Origin: an uncultured Christensenellaceae bacterium | GTDB lineage: Bacteria > Bacillota > Clostridia > Christensenellales > UBA3700 | Direction of reading: 5' to 3' | Assembly: GCA_944380295.1 (NCBI GenBank) | Contig: CALWHE010000010.1 | Span: forward strand, 1-64,000 | DNA length: 64,000 nt | In this document: positions 9,218-18,718 of the stretch, piece after piece | How the letters are laid out: each line of letters starts with the position of its first letter | Numbering within the stretch: position 1 is the stretch's first letter | Notes under the pieces: generated by a model | The model's input: the letters and a program-made list of their open reading frames with translations, nothing else | Database searches by the model: none | Told to the model about the DNA's origin: nothing | Program-made: the position numbers and the translations under genes

Positions 9218-10057
9218 TTATTTCAGATCCAAAAAGTCTTTGCGATAATTTTTCACGCCGAAAAGCTGCAAAAGTTTGAGCATGTCCTCGTCCTTTATCG
9301 TGTTTTTGCGCGGCAGATGGGCGGTAAGCATGTATATCTGCGCCGCTTTTTCCACCGTTTCTATCAGCCCGAAAGTTTCGTCAAGCGTCTTGCCGGCGCC
9401 GTATATGCCGTGCATCGCCCAGACGACCAGGCGGAATTCCTCCATCTTCCTTGCGGTGGCGGCGCCTATCTCGCTTGTGCCGCACAGCATCCACGGCAGC
9501 ACGCCCACTCCTTCGGGAAAGACGACTATACACTCCGTGCACATCTCCCAGAGCGTGTGCGTGAACGATTTTTCGTCCAACTCGTGCACAAAGTTCATCG
9601 CCAGCGTATACGTGGGGTGGGAGTGCATGATCACGCGGTTCTCCGGGTCGACTTTCAGGCGGGCGATATGGCTCATCATGTGGGCGGGAAATTCGCTGGT
9701 AGGTCTGCCGCCGTCTTCAAAGCCCCAAAGCAGCCGCACGCTTTTTCCGCCCTTGCCTATTTTTACTATGCCCAGATTGACGGCGGGATCTTTTTCCACG
9801 TTTTTGAAATATTTGCCCGTGCCCGTGACCAGGAATATCCTTCCTTCCAGGGGCGAGAGGTCCGCTTCCACGCTGTTCACGCCCATAACGGGGATCTCGC
9901 GCAGCGCTTTTTCCGTGTCCAAATACTCCGCGACTTCGCGCTCTTCGAGCATATAACTGATATTGCCGCCGTTGCGTTCGTCCCAGCCCAAACGATACAT
10001 GTTTGACGCGGTCGCACACATCTCCCGCATGAACTTTGCCTTCAAAATATCCTTCAT
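9218..10057 (-). CDS. rhaD: Rhamnulose-1-phosphate aldolase
   Basis: 279 residues. This class II zinc aldolase splits L-rhamnulose 1-phosphate into dihydroxyacetone phosphate and L-lactaldehyde. Candidate catalytic and zinc residues are Glu122 in TSEFPAH, His145 and His147 in MHSHPTY and His216 in WAMHGIYG, matching the Escherichia coli RhaD pattern. The start at 10057 overlaps the rhaA stop as ATGA; the frame is open to 10144 but that part lies in rhaA. The fucO gene follows after 15 bases. Confidence 0.94.
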   Translation of the reverse strand: MKDILKAKFMREMCATASNMYRLGWDERNGGNISYMLEEREVAEYLDTEKALREIPVMGVNSVEADLSPLEGRIFLVTGTGKYFKNVEKDPAVNLGIVKIGKGGKSVRLLWGFEDGGRPTSEFPAHMMSHIARLKVDPENRVIMHSHPTYTLAMNFVHELDEKSFTHTLWEMCTECIVVFPEGVGVLPWMLCGTSEIGAATARKMEEFRLVVWAMHGIYGAGKTLDETFGLIETVEKAAQIYMLTAHLPRKNTIKDEDMLKLLQLFGVKNYRKDFLDLK

Positions 10058-11292
10058 CTCTTGCCAAGCTCCTCTATCTCGTATTTGCGTATTTGCGGAT
10101 AATATTCCGCTTCTTTGCCCTGCCTTTTCAGATACTCTTCCCACACGGCGGAAAAAGGCAGATCTTTTATCCGCTCCTGCTCTGCCATCAGCAGGGTGAA
10201 GTTGCCCTCGTCCTGCAACTTTGCCAGTTTTTCATGCGGCGTGAGCAGCGCTTGCAGCAGCGCCTTTTGCACGCTGCGCTGACCGGTGACCCAAGCGGAC
10301 AGCCTGTTTATGCTCGCGTCGAAGTAGTCAAGCCCGATCCTCACCTTGTCCAAGGCGCGGCAGCGCACTATCTCCGCGGCGATGTCTTTTATCTCGTCGT
10401 TGCAGAGCACCACGTGGTCGGAATCCCATCTCACGCCGCGCGTGACGTGCAGCGCCACTTTGTCGTAAAACGCCAAAAGCGCGGGTATCTTGTCCGAAAC
10501 GTATTCGAGCGGATGATAATGTCCGTTGTCAAGCAGGCAGCATATATCGTTTTTTGCCGCGTAATTTTGATAAAATTCATTGGAGCCGACCGTGTAACTT
10601 TCCACGCCTATGCCGAACACCTTGCTCTCCACCGCCACGTCCACTTTGCTTTTATCATAGCCGCACGCAAGTATTTTGTCAAGACTGTCCTTCAATCTCA
10701 AACGCGGCGTGAACCTGTCTGCGGGCACGTCTTTAAGCCCGTCGGGGATCCAGATGTTCACAAGGCAGCGCGTTTTGAATTCGTCCGCAAAATACTCCGC
10801 GATTTTCAGGCATGCCATGCAATGCTCCACCCAAAACGTCCTCACCTTTTCATCGGAAGAAGACAGGGTCAAGCCGCTTGCCGCCATGGGGTGCGAAAAC
10901 ATGGTGGGATTAAAATCAATGCCGTCCAACCCCAGCCGTTTGGCAAAATCCACCCACGGCGCAAAATGTTCGGGACGATAAGCATTTCTGTCAACTTTTT
11001 CCCCGTTCAGGATCGCGTAACTCGCGTGCAAATTCAGCCTGAGCTTGCCGGGCATCAGGGAAAAAGCCTTTGCGATGTCCTTTTTCAGCTCTTCAAAGTT
11101 TCTCGCCCTGCCCGGGTAATTGCCCGTGGTCTGAATGCCGCCCGAAAGATCGCCGCCGCCGTCAAAACCGATCACGTCGTCGCCCTGCCAGCAGTGCACC
11201 GATACGGGCACCTGCGCCAGCCTTTCCATAGCGCGCTCCGCATCTATCCCTTCTTTTGCAAATTTCTCTTTTGCCAAATCGTATGCCGTCAT
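10054..11292 (-). CDS. rhaA: L-rhamnose isomerase
   Basis: 412 residues against about 415 for the family. It interconverts L-rhamnose and L-rhamnulose using Mn2+ or other divalent metals in a TIM barrel. Family signatures are HCWQGDDV at 33-40, DGIDFNPTMFSHP, LDNGHYHPLEYVSDK and, near the C-terminus, IGLDYFDASINRLSAW. It overlaps the rhaB stop by four bases upstream and the rhaD start downstream, so rhaB, rhaA and rhaD should be translationally coupled. Confidence 0.97.
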   Translation of the reverse strand: MTAYDLAKEKFAKEGIDAERAMERLAQVPVSVHCWQGDDVIGFDGGGDLSGGIQTTGNYPGRARNFEELKKDIAKAFSLMPGKLRLNLHASYAILNGEKVDRNAYRPEHFAPWVDFAKRLGLDGIDFNPTMFSHPMAASGLTLSSSDEKVRTFWVEHCMACLKIAEYFADEFKTRCLVNIWIPDGLKDVPADRFTPRLRLKDSLDKILACGYDKSKVDVAVESKVFGIGVESYTVGSNEFYQNYAAKNDICCLLDNGHYHPLEYVSDKIPALLAFYDKVALHVTRGVRWDSDHVVLCNDEIKDIAAEIVRCRALDKVRIGLDYFDASINRLSAWVTGQRSVQKALLQALLTPHEKLAKLQDEGNFTLLMAEQERIKDLPFSAVWEEYLKRQGKEAEYYPQIRKYEIEELGKR

Positions 11293-12650
11293 ATGCTTAT
11301 CTCCTTTATGTCGAAAGATCTCTTTATCATCTCGCGCGCGGCTCGGATATCCGTTATCTCCCCGCTTGCGATCATCTGCATGATGATATTGCCCGTTGCC
11401 GTGGCTTCAACGGGACCCGCCGTCACTTTTTTACCGGTGGCGCGCGCGGTCAGTTCGTTGAGCAGCCTGTCCCTGCTCCCGCCGCCGATGATGTGTATGC
11501 TCTCAAAAGTCTGCCCCGTGCCCGTTTCCAGTTCCTTGATCGCCGCGGCGTAACACGCCGCAAGACTATCATAGACCGTGCGCAGAAGTTCGGGCATATG
11601 CATGACCTTCCCCGCCGCCGAGCAGATCTCCCTGCACATGTTTTCCGGGGATAAAAACCGCTTGTCGTTCACGTCGATGACCGTGCCCTTGGCGCCGCGC
11701 GCCCACCTTTCCATCTGCGCAAAAGTCGGCTCTCCCGCCTCCTTTCTCACGCTTTGCAGCATCCACAGCCCCGTAATGTTTTTTTGATAACGGAAGGTGA
11801 AGTTTATGCTGCCTTCATTGGAATAATTGGCAGCCATGCTGCCCTTATCTGTGTGCGCACGCTCCTGTTCCGCGCCCAAAAGCGACCACGTGCCCGAGGA
11901 GATATACGCCGAACCGAATTTTATCGGCGCCGCCAGCACCGCGGACGCCGTGTCATGCGTGGCGGGAAGCACCACTTCCGCGTCGTAGCCGACAAAATCC
12001 CGCACCTGCGCCGTAAACCTTCCCACGCTTTCTCCCGGCTGCGCAAGCGGCTTGAATAAGCGCCTGTCATAGCCCAGAGCGGATATTATCTCCTCGTCCC
12101 AGTCGTGAGTGCGCGCGTTCACCATGCCCGTGGAAGTGGCGTTTGTATACTCCTGTTTCGCCACGCCCGTCAAGCGGAAATTCAGATGATCGGGCAGCAT
12201 TAAAAAGCCGTCCGCCCGGGCAAGTTTGCCGCTTTCTTTGTCGCACATGAGCTGATAGATCGTGTTGAACGGCTGGAATTGTATGCCCGTGCGTTCATAG
12301 AGCTTTTCAAAGGGGATAAGCGCGTGCACCTTGTCCGTGACGGGGACCGTGCGCAGATCGCGGTAGCAGGCTATATCTCCCAAGAGTTCTCCGCCGCGAA
12401 GAAGCGCATAGTCCACCGCCCAGGTATCTATGCCGACAAAATCCGGAGCAAGCCCCGCCTGCCCCGCCGCTTTCAAGCCGTTCAGCACTTCCTTGAAGAG
12501 CCGCTCCGCGCCCCAGACAAGTCCGCCGCCGCTCTCCCCCGCGCCGTTTGAGAAGCGATACACTTCCCGCAGCTTTATCCTGCCGTCCTCCGCCTCGCCC
12601 ACGATATGTCTGCCGGACGAGGCGCCTATGTCTATTGCCAAATATCTCAT
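11289..12650 (-). CDS. rhaB: Rhamnulokinase
   Basis: 453 residues, FGGY carbohydrate kinase family. It phosphorylates L-rhamnulose at C1 with ATP. The N-terminal phosphate loop MRYLAIDIGASSGRHI and the C-terminal IIGGGSRDRLLNELTA adenosine site are both present, as is the LPATHDTASAV block. It starts eight bases after the lipoprotein stop in the same operon. Confidence 0.96.
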   Translation of the reverse strand: MRYLAIDIGASSGRHIVGEAEDGRIKLREVYRFSNGAGESGGGLVWGAERLFKEVLNGLKAAGQAGLAPDFVGIDTWAVDYALLRGGELLGDIACYRDLRTVPVTDKVHALIPFEKLYERTGIQFQPFNTIYQLMCDKESGKLARADGFLMLPDHLNFRLTGVAKQEYTNATSTGMVNARTHDWDEEIISALGYDRRLFKPLAQPGESVGRFTAQVRDFVGYDAEVVLPATHDTASAVLAAPIKFGSAYISSGTWSLLGAEQERAHTDKGSMAANYSNEGSINFTFRYQKNITGLWMLQSVRKEAGEPTFAQMERWARGAKGTVIDVNDKRFLSPENMCREICSAAGKVMHMPELLRTVYDSLAACYAAAIKELETGTGQTFESIHIIGGGSRDRLLNELTARATGKKVTAGPVEATATGNIIMQMIASGEITDIRAAREMIKRSFDIKEISI

Positions 12651-12657
12651 ATCTCTT

Positions 12658-13188
12658 TTAATGCGCGTCCGCCCCGCCGCTCTCCGCCGTCACTTTGTCT
12701 GCGCCGGGATCCAATTCGAACGCAAGCCCCACCGCGGAAGGGAAGTCCACTTTTATCTCGTATTTGCCTTCTTCATTCGGCTCATACGTCTTGGCAACGC
12801 CGCTCTGCGCGTCCGTAAGTTTGGTGATATTGTCGCCGTCCTGCCAATTCGCGGTTATGGTGAGCGTGCCGAGCGTTCCCTCTTCACTTATTTCCAGATC
12901 CCAAGTGCCCGTGAGCCAGGGCGTGGGAGGGTTGCTGTCCCCGGTGGCGTATACTTTGAACACATTGCCGTAAAGTTCCCCCTCAACGGGCTGGGCGGGC
13001 TGAGGTATCTTTTCAAACGACAAATACGCCTCTCCCACGATCACCCAAATGGCTCTGCTCTCCGTTTTGAAAGTATCGTTTTCCGTGACGGTTGCCGCGC
13101 CTTCGGGATCGTCGCAGGCGGCAAACGCCGCCGCGCAGCATATCACGCACAGTGCGGCAAGCGCCGCGATAAGCAACTTTTTCTTCAT
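12658..13188 (-). CDS. Small lipoprotein of the rhamnose operon
   Basis: 176 residues with a charged MKKK start, a hydrophobic stretch and a lipobox FAAC, so it is probably exported and lipid-anchored. The rest is rich in beta-strand-forming residues with two Trp-containing segments (WLTGTWDLEI, ITANWQDGDN) that look like a small sandwich domain. No family is recognised. Its place between the GH78 enzyme and rhaB suggests a role in catching rhamnoside fragments at the surface or in holding the enzyme there; this is inference from context only. Confidence 0.75.
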   Translation of the reverse strand: MKKKLLIAALAALCVICCAAAFAACDDPEGAATVTENDTFKTESRAIWVIVGEAYLSFEKIPQPAQPVEGELYGNVFKVYATGDSNPPTPWLTGTWDLEISEEGTLGTLTITANWQDGDNITKLTDAQSGVAKTYEPNEEGKYEIKVDFPSAVGLAFELDPGADKVTAESGGADAH

Positions 13189-13225
13189 GTTTTCCTCCCT
13201 TCACGGCTCATGCCGCTGCCTTTTG

Positions 13226-15781
13226 TCAAAATTTGTATTCGCCCGCATTGAGGCTCTGCTCTCTGCCGTCCGGCAGGATAAGCCGCGCGGTGGTGTTCGC
13301 GGGCACGCGCACTTCGTATACATAGCCGCCGTCCCTCTTTTCCCAGCCGCAGGAAACCGTGCCGTAAACGCTCTTGTATTCCGCTTTGGCAAAAGCGAGG
13401 CTGCCGCCGGGCAGAGGTTTGATGACGAATTTATTCTCTCCCGCCACGTTTATGCCGCACATGGAAGAGAAAAACCACTCGCACACCGCGCCTTTGGAAT
13501 AATGATTGAGAGAGGCAAGCCCCTTTGCTTTGACGGTGTTGCCTTCCCACGCTTCCCAGATGGTGGTGGCGCCGTTTTTGGGCATGGCGAGCCAGCCGGG
13601 GAGCTCCTCGTTTTCCAGCAGACGATAGGCATATTCCACGTCAAGCTCCGCCAGCACTTCCAAAATGAAAGGCGTGGAGAGAAAGCCCGTTCCCAGCCGC
13701 CAGCCATAATTGTCCAACGCCTCGATCAGGCGTTTTTTTGCATATTCGCTCTGCTCTTTATCCAAGAGGCGCATATAAAGCGGTCTGACCAGCTTTGCCT
13801 GCCTGTCCGTGTCCAGGCTGAACTTGGGCAGCGTGACCAACTCGCGGTATGCGCGCCTTGCGCCCTCGCTGTATTCTTCAATGCGCTCCAAGCGGGCGTC
13901 GCGCGGCTTGCCGAGGATATCCGCCACTTCCAGCACGCGTTTGAGCGTGAAAAAGGTGTAAGCGGTGGATTCTTCATGGTGGGGAGAAGCAAAGTCATAC
14001 CATTGAAAAGCGCACACGTCCTCCGGCTCCGCCCACTCGCCGTAAGACTGCCCGCGGTTGACGAAATACTTCTTGTTTTTGCGCGAAATGCGCACATGTC
14101 TTGCGTAAGGTCCGCCCCACTTACCGGCGCGGCTTATCATGAAATCGGCATAGCGGAGCATGCCTTGATAATTTTCTTCGAGAATGCGTCTGTCGCCGTA
14201 TTTGCGATACATGTAAAGCGGGATATAAACGCCCGCGCACGCCCAGCCCACCGAGCCGTTCATCACCCACATGAACCAGTCTTCATTGGCAAAAGGCGCG
14301 ATCTGCGGCAGTCTGCCGCTCTTCCATTGCCTGTCATAGATGTCGCGCACGTGCTTGCGCGCAAACGCCGCATAGTCCGTCATATAAGAAGCGGTGTTGA
14401 AAAAGACTTCGCTGTCCCCCGTCCAACCCATGCGCTCACGCGTGGGACAGTCGGTGGGGATATCGATGGAATTGCTTTTCAGCGACCACTTGGTTATCTC
14501 GTAAAACTTGTTGATGAGCGGATGCGAACACTTGAAAGAGGAAGTTTCCTCAAACGCGCTGTAAACCGCAACGGCGGCAAAGTCGTCGTCCTCAAAGGGC
14601 ATGTCCGCCATCACTTCCGCATATTGAAAACCGCCGAAGAAAAACTTGGGAGCATATTCGTTCACGCCCTCTTTGCAGATATAGTCTATCTCTTGCAGGG
14701 GCGTTTTTTTGCCCTTGTGGATACATTGGATATTTTTGAGCGTAAGTTCGCCGTTCTCGTCCAACATCTCGCCCAAAGTGACGTGCACGCGCTGCCCCGC
14801 CCTCGCCTTCACACGGAAGGAGATATACCCCGCAAGGTTTTGCGGGAATTTGAGCACCGTCCTGCCGCTCGGCGTAATGATGCGCTCTGCGGGCGCAAAG
14901 CGCTCCATCTCCCGCACCGCCACATTGTCGGACGCGGTGATTTCCGCCTCGAATTTTGCAAGTTTGACTTTGCCCGCATAAGAAGGGGCCAGGCGCGCGT
15001 CCACCATTTCGCCGTCTTTGAGGTCGGCAAAGCGCACGGGCCCGTCGTTCGACCACGCCCAACTCTCGTCCGTGATAATGCGCGTTATCTTGCCTTCCGC
15101 GGAATAAAGTTCGAGCTGCGCCAGCAGTTTTGTCTGCGTGCCGAACGTGTTTCTTCTGCCCTTGGCGCCGTTCGAGCCTCTGAACCAGCCGTCCGCCAGT
15201 TGCGCGGTGACAATATTTTCACCCTCTTGCAAAAGGGGCGTGACGTCATATGTCTGATATTGCACGCGCTTGCGGTAATCCGTGGAGCCGGGCGCGAACA
15301 CAAAGTCCCCCGCCTTTTTCCCGTTAATGCATATCTCGTATAAGCCGCACGCCGTGGCGTAAAGGCGCGCCTTTACCACCTTTTTCGCCGCGAACGTCTT
15401 TTTGAAGCAGTCCACGGGATAGCGCAGCTTTTTCTTGGCGCGGTAATCGCCCGTTATCCACTTTGCCGTCCAATCTTCCGCCGCCAAAAGCCCGTATTCG
15501 AAGAAAGAGCAAGACTTTTCTCCCTCATTGTCCTCTTCGTCCCAGAGCGTTACGCTCCACTCCACTCTTTGCCGCGAGACGGGCTTGAGCGGATATTCCG
15601 CGCGCATGGAGGAAGAACTTACTTTTCCGCTGTCCCAAATCTCTTTGCCGTCCGCCGCGGCGACGATGCGGTATGCCGTCTGCCTTATCCCGCCCTCGCA
15701 GTTCCACATCAGCCTGGGGCAGGCAATGTCTATCCCCATGGGGTCTTTCAGATATTCCGTTTTTAAGTTTATCGCTTTCAT
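13226..15781 (-). CDS. Alpha-L-rhamnosidase, GH78
   Basis: 851 residues. It releases terminal alpha-L-rhamnose from polysaccharides or plant glycosides by an inverting mechanism. N-terminal beta domains are followed by the (alpha/alpha)6 catalytic barrel with the GH78 signature DCPTRERMGWTGDSEVF near residue 445, holding the acidic catalytic residues. A C-terminal beta domain ends at ILPDGREQSLNAGEYKF. No signal peptide is visible, so the enzyme probably acts in the cytoplasm on imported oligosaccharides. It lies 37 bases upstream of the lipoprotein gene. Confidence 0.95.
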   Translation of the reverse strand: MKAINLKTEYLKDPMGIDIACPRLMWNCEGGIRQTAYRIVAAADGKEIWDSGKVSSSSMRAEYPLKPVSRQRVEWSVTLWDEEDNEGEKSCSFFEYGLLAAEDWTAKWITGDYRAKKKLRYPVDCFKKTFAAKKVVKARLYATACGLYEICINGKKAGDFVFAPGSTDYRKRVQYQTYDVTPLLQEGENIVTAQLADGWFRGSNGAKGRRNTFGTQTKLLAQLELYSAEGKITRIITDESWAWSNDGPVRFADLKDGEMVDARLAPSYAGKVKLAKFEAEITASDNVAVREMERFAPAERIITPSGRTVLKFPQNLAGYISFRVKARAGQRVHVTLGEMLDENGELTLKNIQCIHKGKKTPLQEIDYICKEGVNEYAPKFFFGGFQYAEVMADMPFEDDDFAAVAVYSAFEETSSFKCSHPLINKFYEITKWSLKSNSIDIPTDCPTRERMGWTGDSEVFFNTASYMTDYAAFARKHVRDIYDRQWKSGRLPQIAPFANEDWFMWVMNGSVGWACAGVYIPLYMYRKYGDRRILEENYQGMLRYADFMISRAGKWGGPYARHVRISRKNKKYFVNRGQSYGEWAEPEDVCAFQWYDFASPHHEESTAYTFFTLKRVLEVADILGKPRDARLERIEEYSEGARRAYRELVTLPKFSLDTDRQAKLVRPLYMRLLDKEQSEYAKKRLIEALDNYGWRLGTGFLSTPFILEVLAELDVEYAYRLLENEELPGWLAMPKNGATTIWEAWEGNTVKAKGLASLNHYSKGAVCEWFFSSMCGINVAGENKFVIKPLPGGSLAFAKAEYKSVYGTVSCGWEKRDGGYVYEVRVPANTTARLILPDGREQSLNAGEYKF

Positions 15782-15814
15782 GCCATTCCTCCCGTTCTTT
15801 TCCTTTCCGCGCTT

Positions 15815-16579
15815 TTACGCCGCGATATTCGTCATAAACGCATTGAGATATTCTTCCATTTTCGGCGTCCACCATTTGAGATAGCCCGCCTGCGTGGGGT
15901 GTATCTTGTCCGCCATATAGAGATCGCGCTCTTCTTCGGAAATGTCGTTGAACTCCTTATCCGTATAAAGATCTATGACCCCTATGCCATATTGCTCCTG
16001 TATCTGTTTCAACGCCTGCACCATCGCCGCGTATTCCTCATTTTCGAAATAAGCGTTGGTGTAAAACACCACGGGACAATTCCATGTCTTTTCCGCATAG
16101 TCGATAATATACTCAATGGCGCCGCACACGGTCTTTGCGTCATGCTCTTTGCCTCTTCCGCTCACCTTGCCGAGATCCGTCTTTTTTGTCGCGTCATTGG
16201 TGGAAAGCTGCACCACGAACAGATCGAATCGTGCGTTCTTATCCATTTTTTTCATGCGTGCAATATAAGAGTTTGTGCCTCTGTCCGCCAAGGTGGTGCC
16301 GCTGACCGCCTCTTTCACGTATTCCGCCCCGGCGCGCACCGCAATGTAATCGGCAAAAGATGTGTGCAATGAAAAAGCGCCCAAGGTGACGGAGGAGCCT
16401 AAAAAAGCCAGCTTTTTGCCTTTGAGAACACTGTTTTCAAGCGGCTGCACGTTTTCAAGCGCATTTTCTTTTGCGTTGCCCGGCATTTTGGCAAACCTCT
16501 TGTCCGCCATAAACCCGAACGGACCAAACGCATAAAGGTATCCCGACGCTATCAGCCCTATCAGCACGGCTATCAGCAA
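15815..16579 (-). CDS. SGNH/GDSL-family hydrolase with membrane anchor
   Basis: 254 residues from the first possible start in frame (TTG). One N-terminal membrane helix is followed by an SGNH esterase domain: block I FLGSSVTLGAFS, block III region VVQLSTNDATKK with the Asn, and block V DKIHPTQAGYLKW with Asp and His. Such enzymes often remove acetyl groups from sugars, which fits this operon. The start is uncertain: the frame is open upstream to a TGA at 16635 without any ATG. A GTG with an A6 tract just there (about 16626-16636) would read into this frame if one A were skipped, giving a basic N-terminus before the helix. Either a TTG start or a frameshift is possible. Confidence 0.8.
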   Translation of the reverse strand: MLIAVLIGLIASGYLYAFGPFGFMADKRFAKMPGNAKENALENVQPLENSVLKGKKLAFLGSSVTLGAFSLHTSFADYIAVRAGAEYVKEAVSGTTLADRGTNSYIARMKKMDKNARFDLFVVQLSTNDATKKTDLGKVSGRGKEHDAKTVCGAIEYIIDYAEKTWNCPVVFYTNAYFENEEYAAMVQALKQIQEQYGIGVIDLYTDKEFNDISEEERDLYMADKIHPTQAGYLKWWTPKMEEYLNAFMTNIAA

Positions 16580-16641
16580 TATCCCCGCCGTTATTCCTAT
16601 CCCAAGCCCTATTTTTCCGCCCCTGCTCGTGTTTTTTCACC

Positions 16642-18603
16642 TCATTCCGCTTTCGGATCGGACTTTTTTGAAGCCGCGTGTTTTTCTTCATATTCGGCAA
16701 GCGCCGCCTGCATGGCATTGTAAATAACCTCTCCCGCGGCACTCTCTTCCGCCCATTTTTCTTCCGCCTTTTGCTCGCGCGCCTTTTGCCTGGCGTCTTT
16801 TTCGGCGAGTTGCTCGGGCGTCATTTCGGCGATTTTCGCCTCTCGCTTCAAACGGGCTTTTTCCGCTTTGGCGGCGGCTTTTTCCGCGGCTTTCTTTTCA
16901 TTCTCCGCCTGCTTTTCCGCCTTTGCCTGCATGGCGTCTATATGCTTTTGCAGTTCGGCTTCATAATCAAGCCCTTTCTTTTCGCACCGCTCTTTGAGTT
17001 CCTTGCGGAAATATTCTTCCGCCTCTTCATCCTGTTCTTTCTGCTCTTTCGCCGCCCTGATCTCCGGCTCTATCCACTCTTCGCCGCGCGCCTCGCACGC
17101 CGCCTTTTGGCGCATACGTATGACAAGTTGCTTCCTTCCCACCGTGTTTTCCACCGTCACGGGCATGAGCATGAGCGCATACGCTATACCGCCTATCGTT
17201 TCAAGTCCGACAAAGAAGAGCACGAACGCCGTGACGACGCTTTCCGGCTGATTGAATATTATCGAAAAAGTTCCGTCCGGATTTTCCATTATCTTCTGCA
17301 TGGCGTCGGTAAGTTCGGGCATTGCGTTCACCGTTTCCGGAGCCAGATACCCCGCGGCGGAAATGCCGCCGTTGAAGATGCCCGTGACTATGCCCGCGGC
17401 GGCGGTGATGATTACCGAATAGGCGGACATGGCAACGCCGTCGCAGCGGAAGCCGTTTTTCCATTCCAAATGGTCGAGCGTGTCCGCAAACAGTGCCATG
17501 AACACATAGGCGCAAGGCAGACCGCCGATATTTTTGATAAACTGCCCCACCAGCACCACATACATATTGGTGGGCGCTATCCAGCAAATGCCGCTGCCCA
17601 GAGCATAGAGCAAAAAGCCGATAACGGTTATGTTCTTTTTGCCGAACTTTTTGGCAAGCGGCCACACGGCAAATATGCCTATGCCCATGGGAATACCGCC
17701 GAGCACGGACACGAGCGTTTGAGTTATCCCGTCCGCATACTCGCCCAGAACATAGTTGCAATAATAAGGCAAGGATACGTTTTTCAGCTGGCTCGTGAGC
17801 GTGTAAAGCAGGAAATATCCGAGCAAAAGCAGCATATATTTATCGGTGAAAATGGCTTTGAGTTGCAAGATGAAGGGGACTTTTTTCTCCTCTTTGCCGT
17901 TGGTTTCGGCGGTGACGCGCTCCTTGGTGAAGTAGTATTCCAAAAGCACCAGCGGCAGAGATATGCACGAGAGCACGCACATGCAGATTATCCACAAATT
18001 CTTGCTCGTGCCCAAAGAAGGGATAATTGCCATGGGGAAGATGAGCGCGACCACAATGCCGCTCATCATGATGGTGCTGATATTGTTGAACACCGCCAGC
18101 ACGCCGCGCTGGGAAGTGTTGCGCGTGGAGAGCGGCACCATCAGGTTGTGACTCATATTATATATGGTATAAGCAACGGAATAATAGAGATTGTATGAGA
18201 GCATCACCCACACTATCTGCAACGCCTCGTTACCGCTCGGGACCACGAACAGCAGCACGCCCGTCACCGCCACCAGCGGAGCGGAGAGGAGCAGCCACGG
18301 GCGGGCTTTGCCCTGCCCCGTGCGCGTGCGGTCTATCACCGCGCCCATTATCACGTTTGTTATGGCGTCTATTATCTTGGACACGATGGGGAACACCACC
18401 AAAAACATGCCGCCCCAAACGGTGCCTAAGCCCAAAACGTCCGTATAATAGACGTTCAGATACGTAGCCATGACCGCGTTGAACAAAAGCGCGCCGCAGG
18501 GTCCCAAAAGATACCCCAGCCACTTTTCCTTGTTCGACACGTTCTGCGATCTTACCTTGCTGTTCCAAAACCTGCCCGAGAGCATTTTGCCGCTTGTGTT
18601 CAT
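16642..18603 (-). CDS. GPH-family sugar:cation symporter with long charged C-terminal tail
   Basis: 653 residues. About the first 500 form a 12-helix MelB-like transporter of the glycoside-pentoside-hexuronide family ([19 protein letters not shown] start, [13 protein letters not shown] loop). In this operon it most likely imports rhamnose or rhamnosides with a cation. The last 150 or so residues are unusual for the family: a Lys/Glu/Ala-rich stretch ([15 protein letters not shown] and similar) predicted as a long cytoplasmic coiled coil, ending KKSDPKAE. Related transporters normally stop near 450-500 residues. Confidence 0.9.
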   Translation of the reverse strand: MNTSGKMLSGRFWNSKVRSQNVSNKEKWLGYLLGPCGALLFNAVMATYLNVYYTDVLGLGTVWGGMFLVVFPIVSKIIDAITNVIMGAVIDRTRTGQGKARPWLLLSAPLVAVTGVLLFVVPSGNEALQIVWVMLSYNLYYSVAYTIYNMSHNLMVPLSTRNTSQRGVLAVFNNISTIMMSGIVVALIFPMAIIPSLGTSKNLWIICMCVLSCISLPLVLLEYYFTKERVTAETNGKEEKKVPFILQLKAIFTDKYMLLLLGYFLLYTLTSQLKNVSLPYYCNYVLGEYADGITQTLVSVLGGIPMGIGIFAVWPLAKKFGKKNITVIGFLLYALGSGICWIAPTNMYVVLVGQFIKNIGGLPCAYVFMALFADTLDHLEWKNGFRCDGVAMSAYSVIITAAAGIVTGIFNGGISAAGYLAPETVNAMPELTDAMQKIMENPDGTFSIIFNQPESVVTAFVLFFVGLETIGGIAYALMLMPVTVENTVGRKQLVIRMRQKAACEARGEEWIEPEIRAAKEQKEQDEEAEEYFRKELKERCEKKGLDYEAELQKHIDAMQAKAEKQAENEKKAAEKAAAKAEKARLKREAKIAEMTPEQLAEKDARQKAREQKAEEKWAEESAAGEVIYNAMQAALAEYEEKHAASKKSDPKAE

Positions 18604-18718
18604 AATTTCCCTCCGCGCCTTTTGATCGGCATTTCCCTTTTACACTTATATTTTACTGCCCGACCATGCAACATTTCTTGCATATCTGTTTTATTTTTAT
18701 CATATTTGTTGCGAATCG

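Noticed and set aside
13049-15343. 764-codon plus-strand frame
   Set aside because: Antisense shadow of the GH78 gene, produced by its codon bias.
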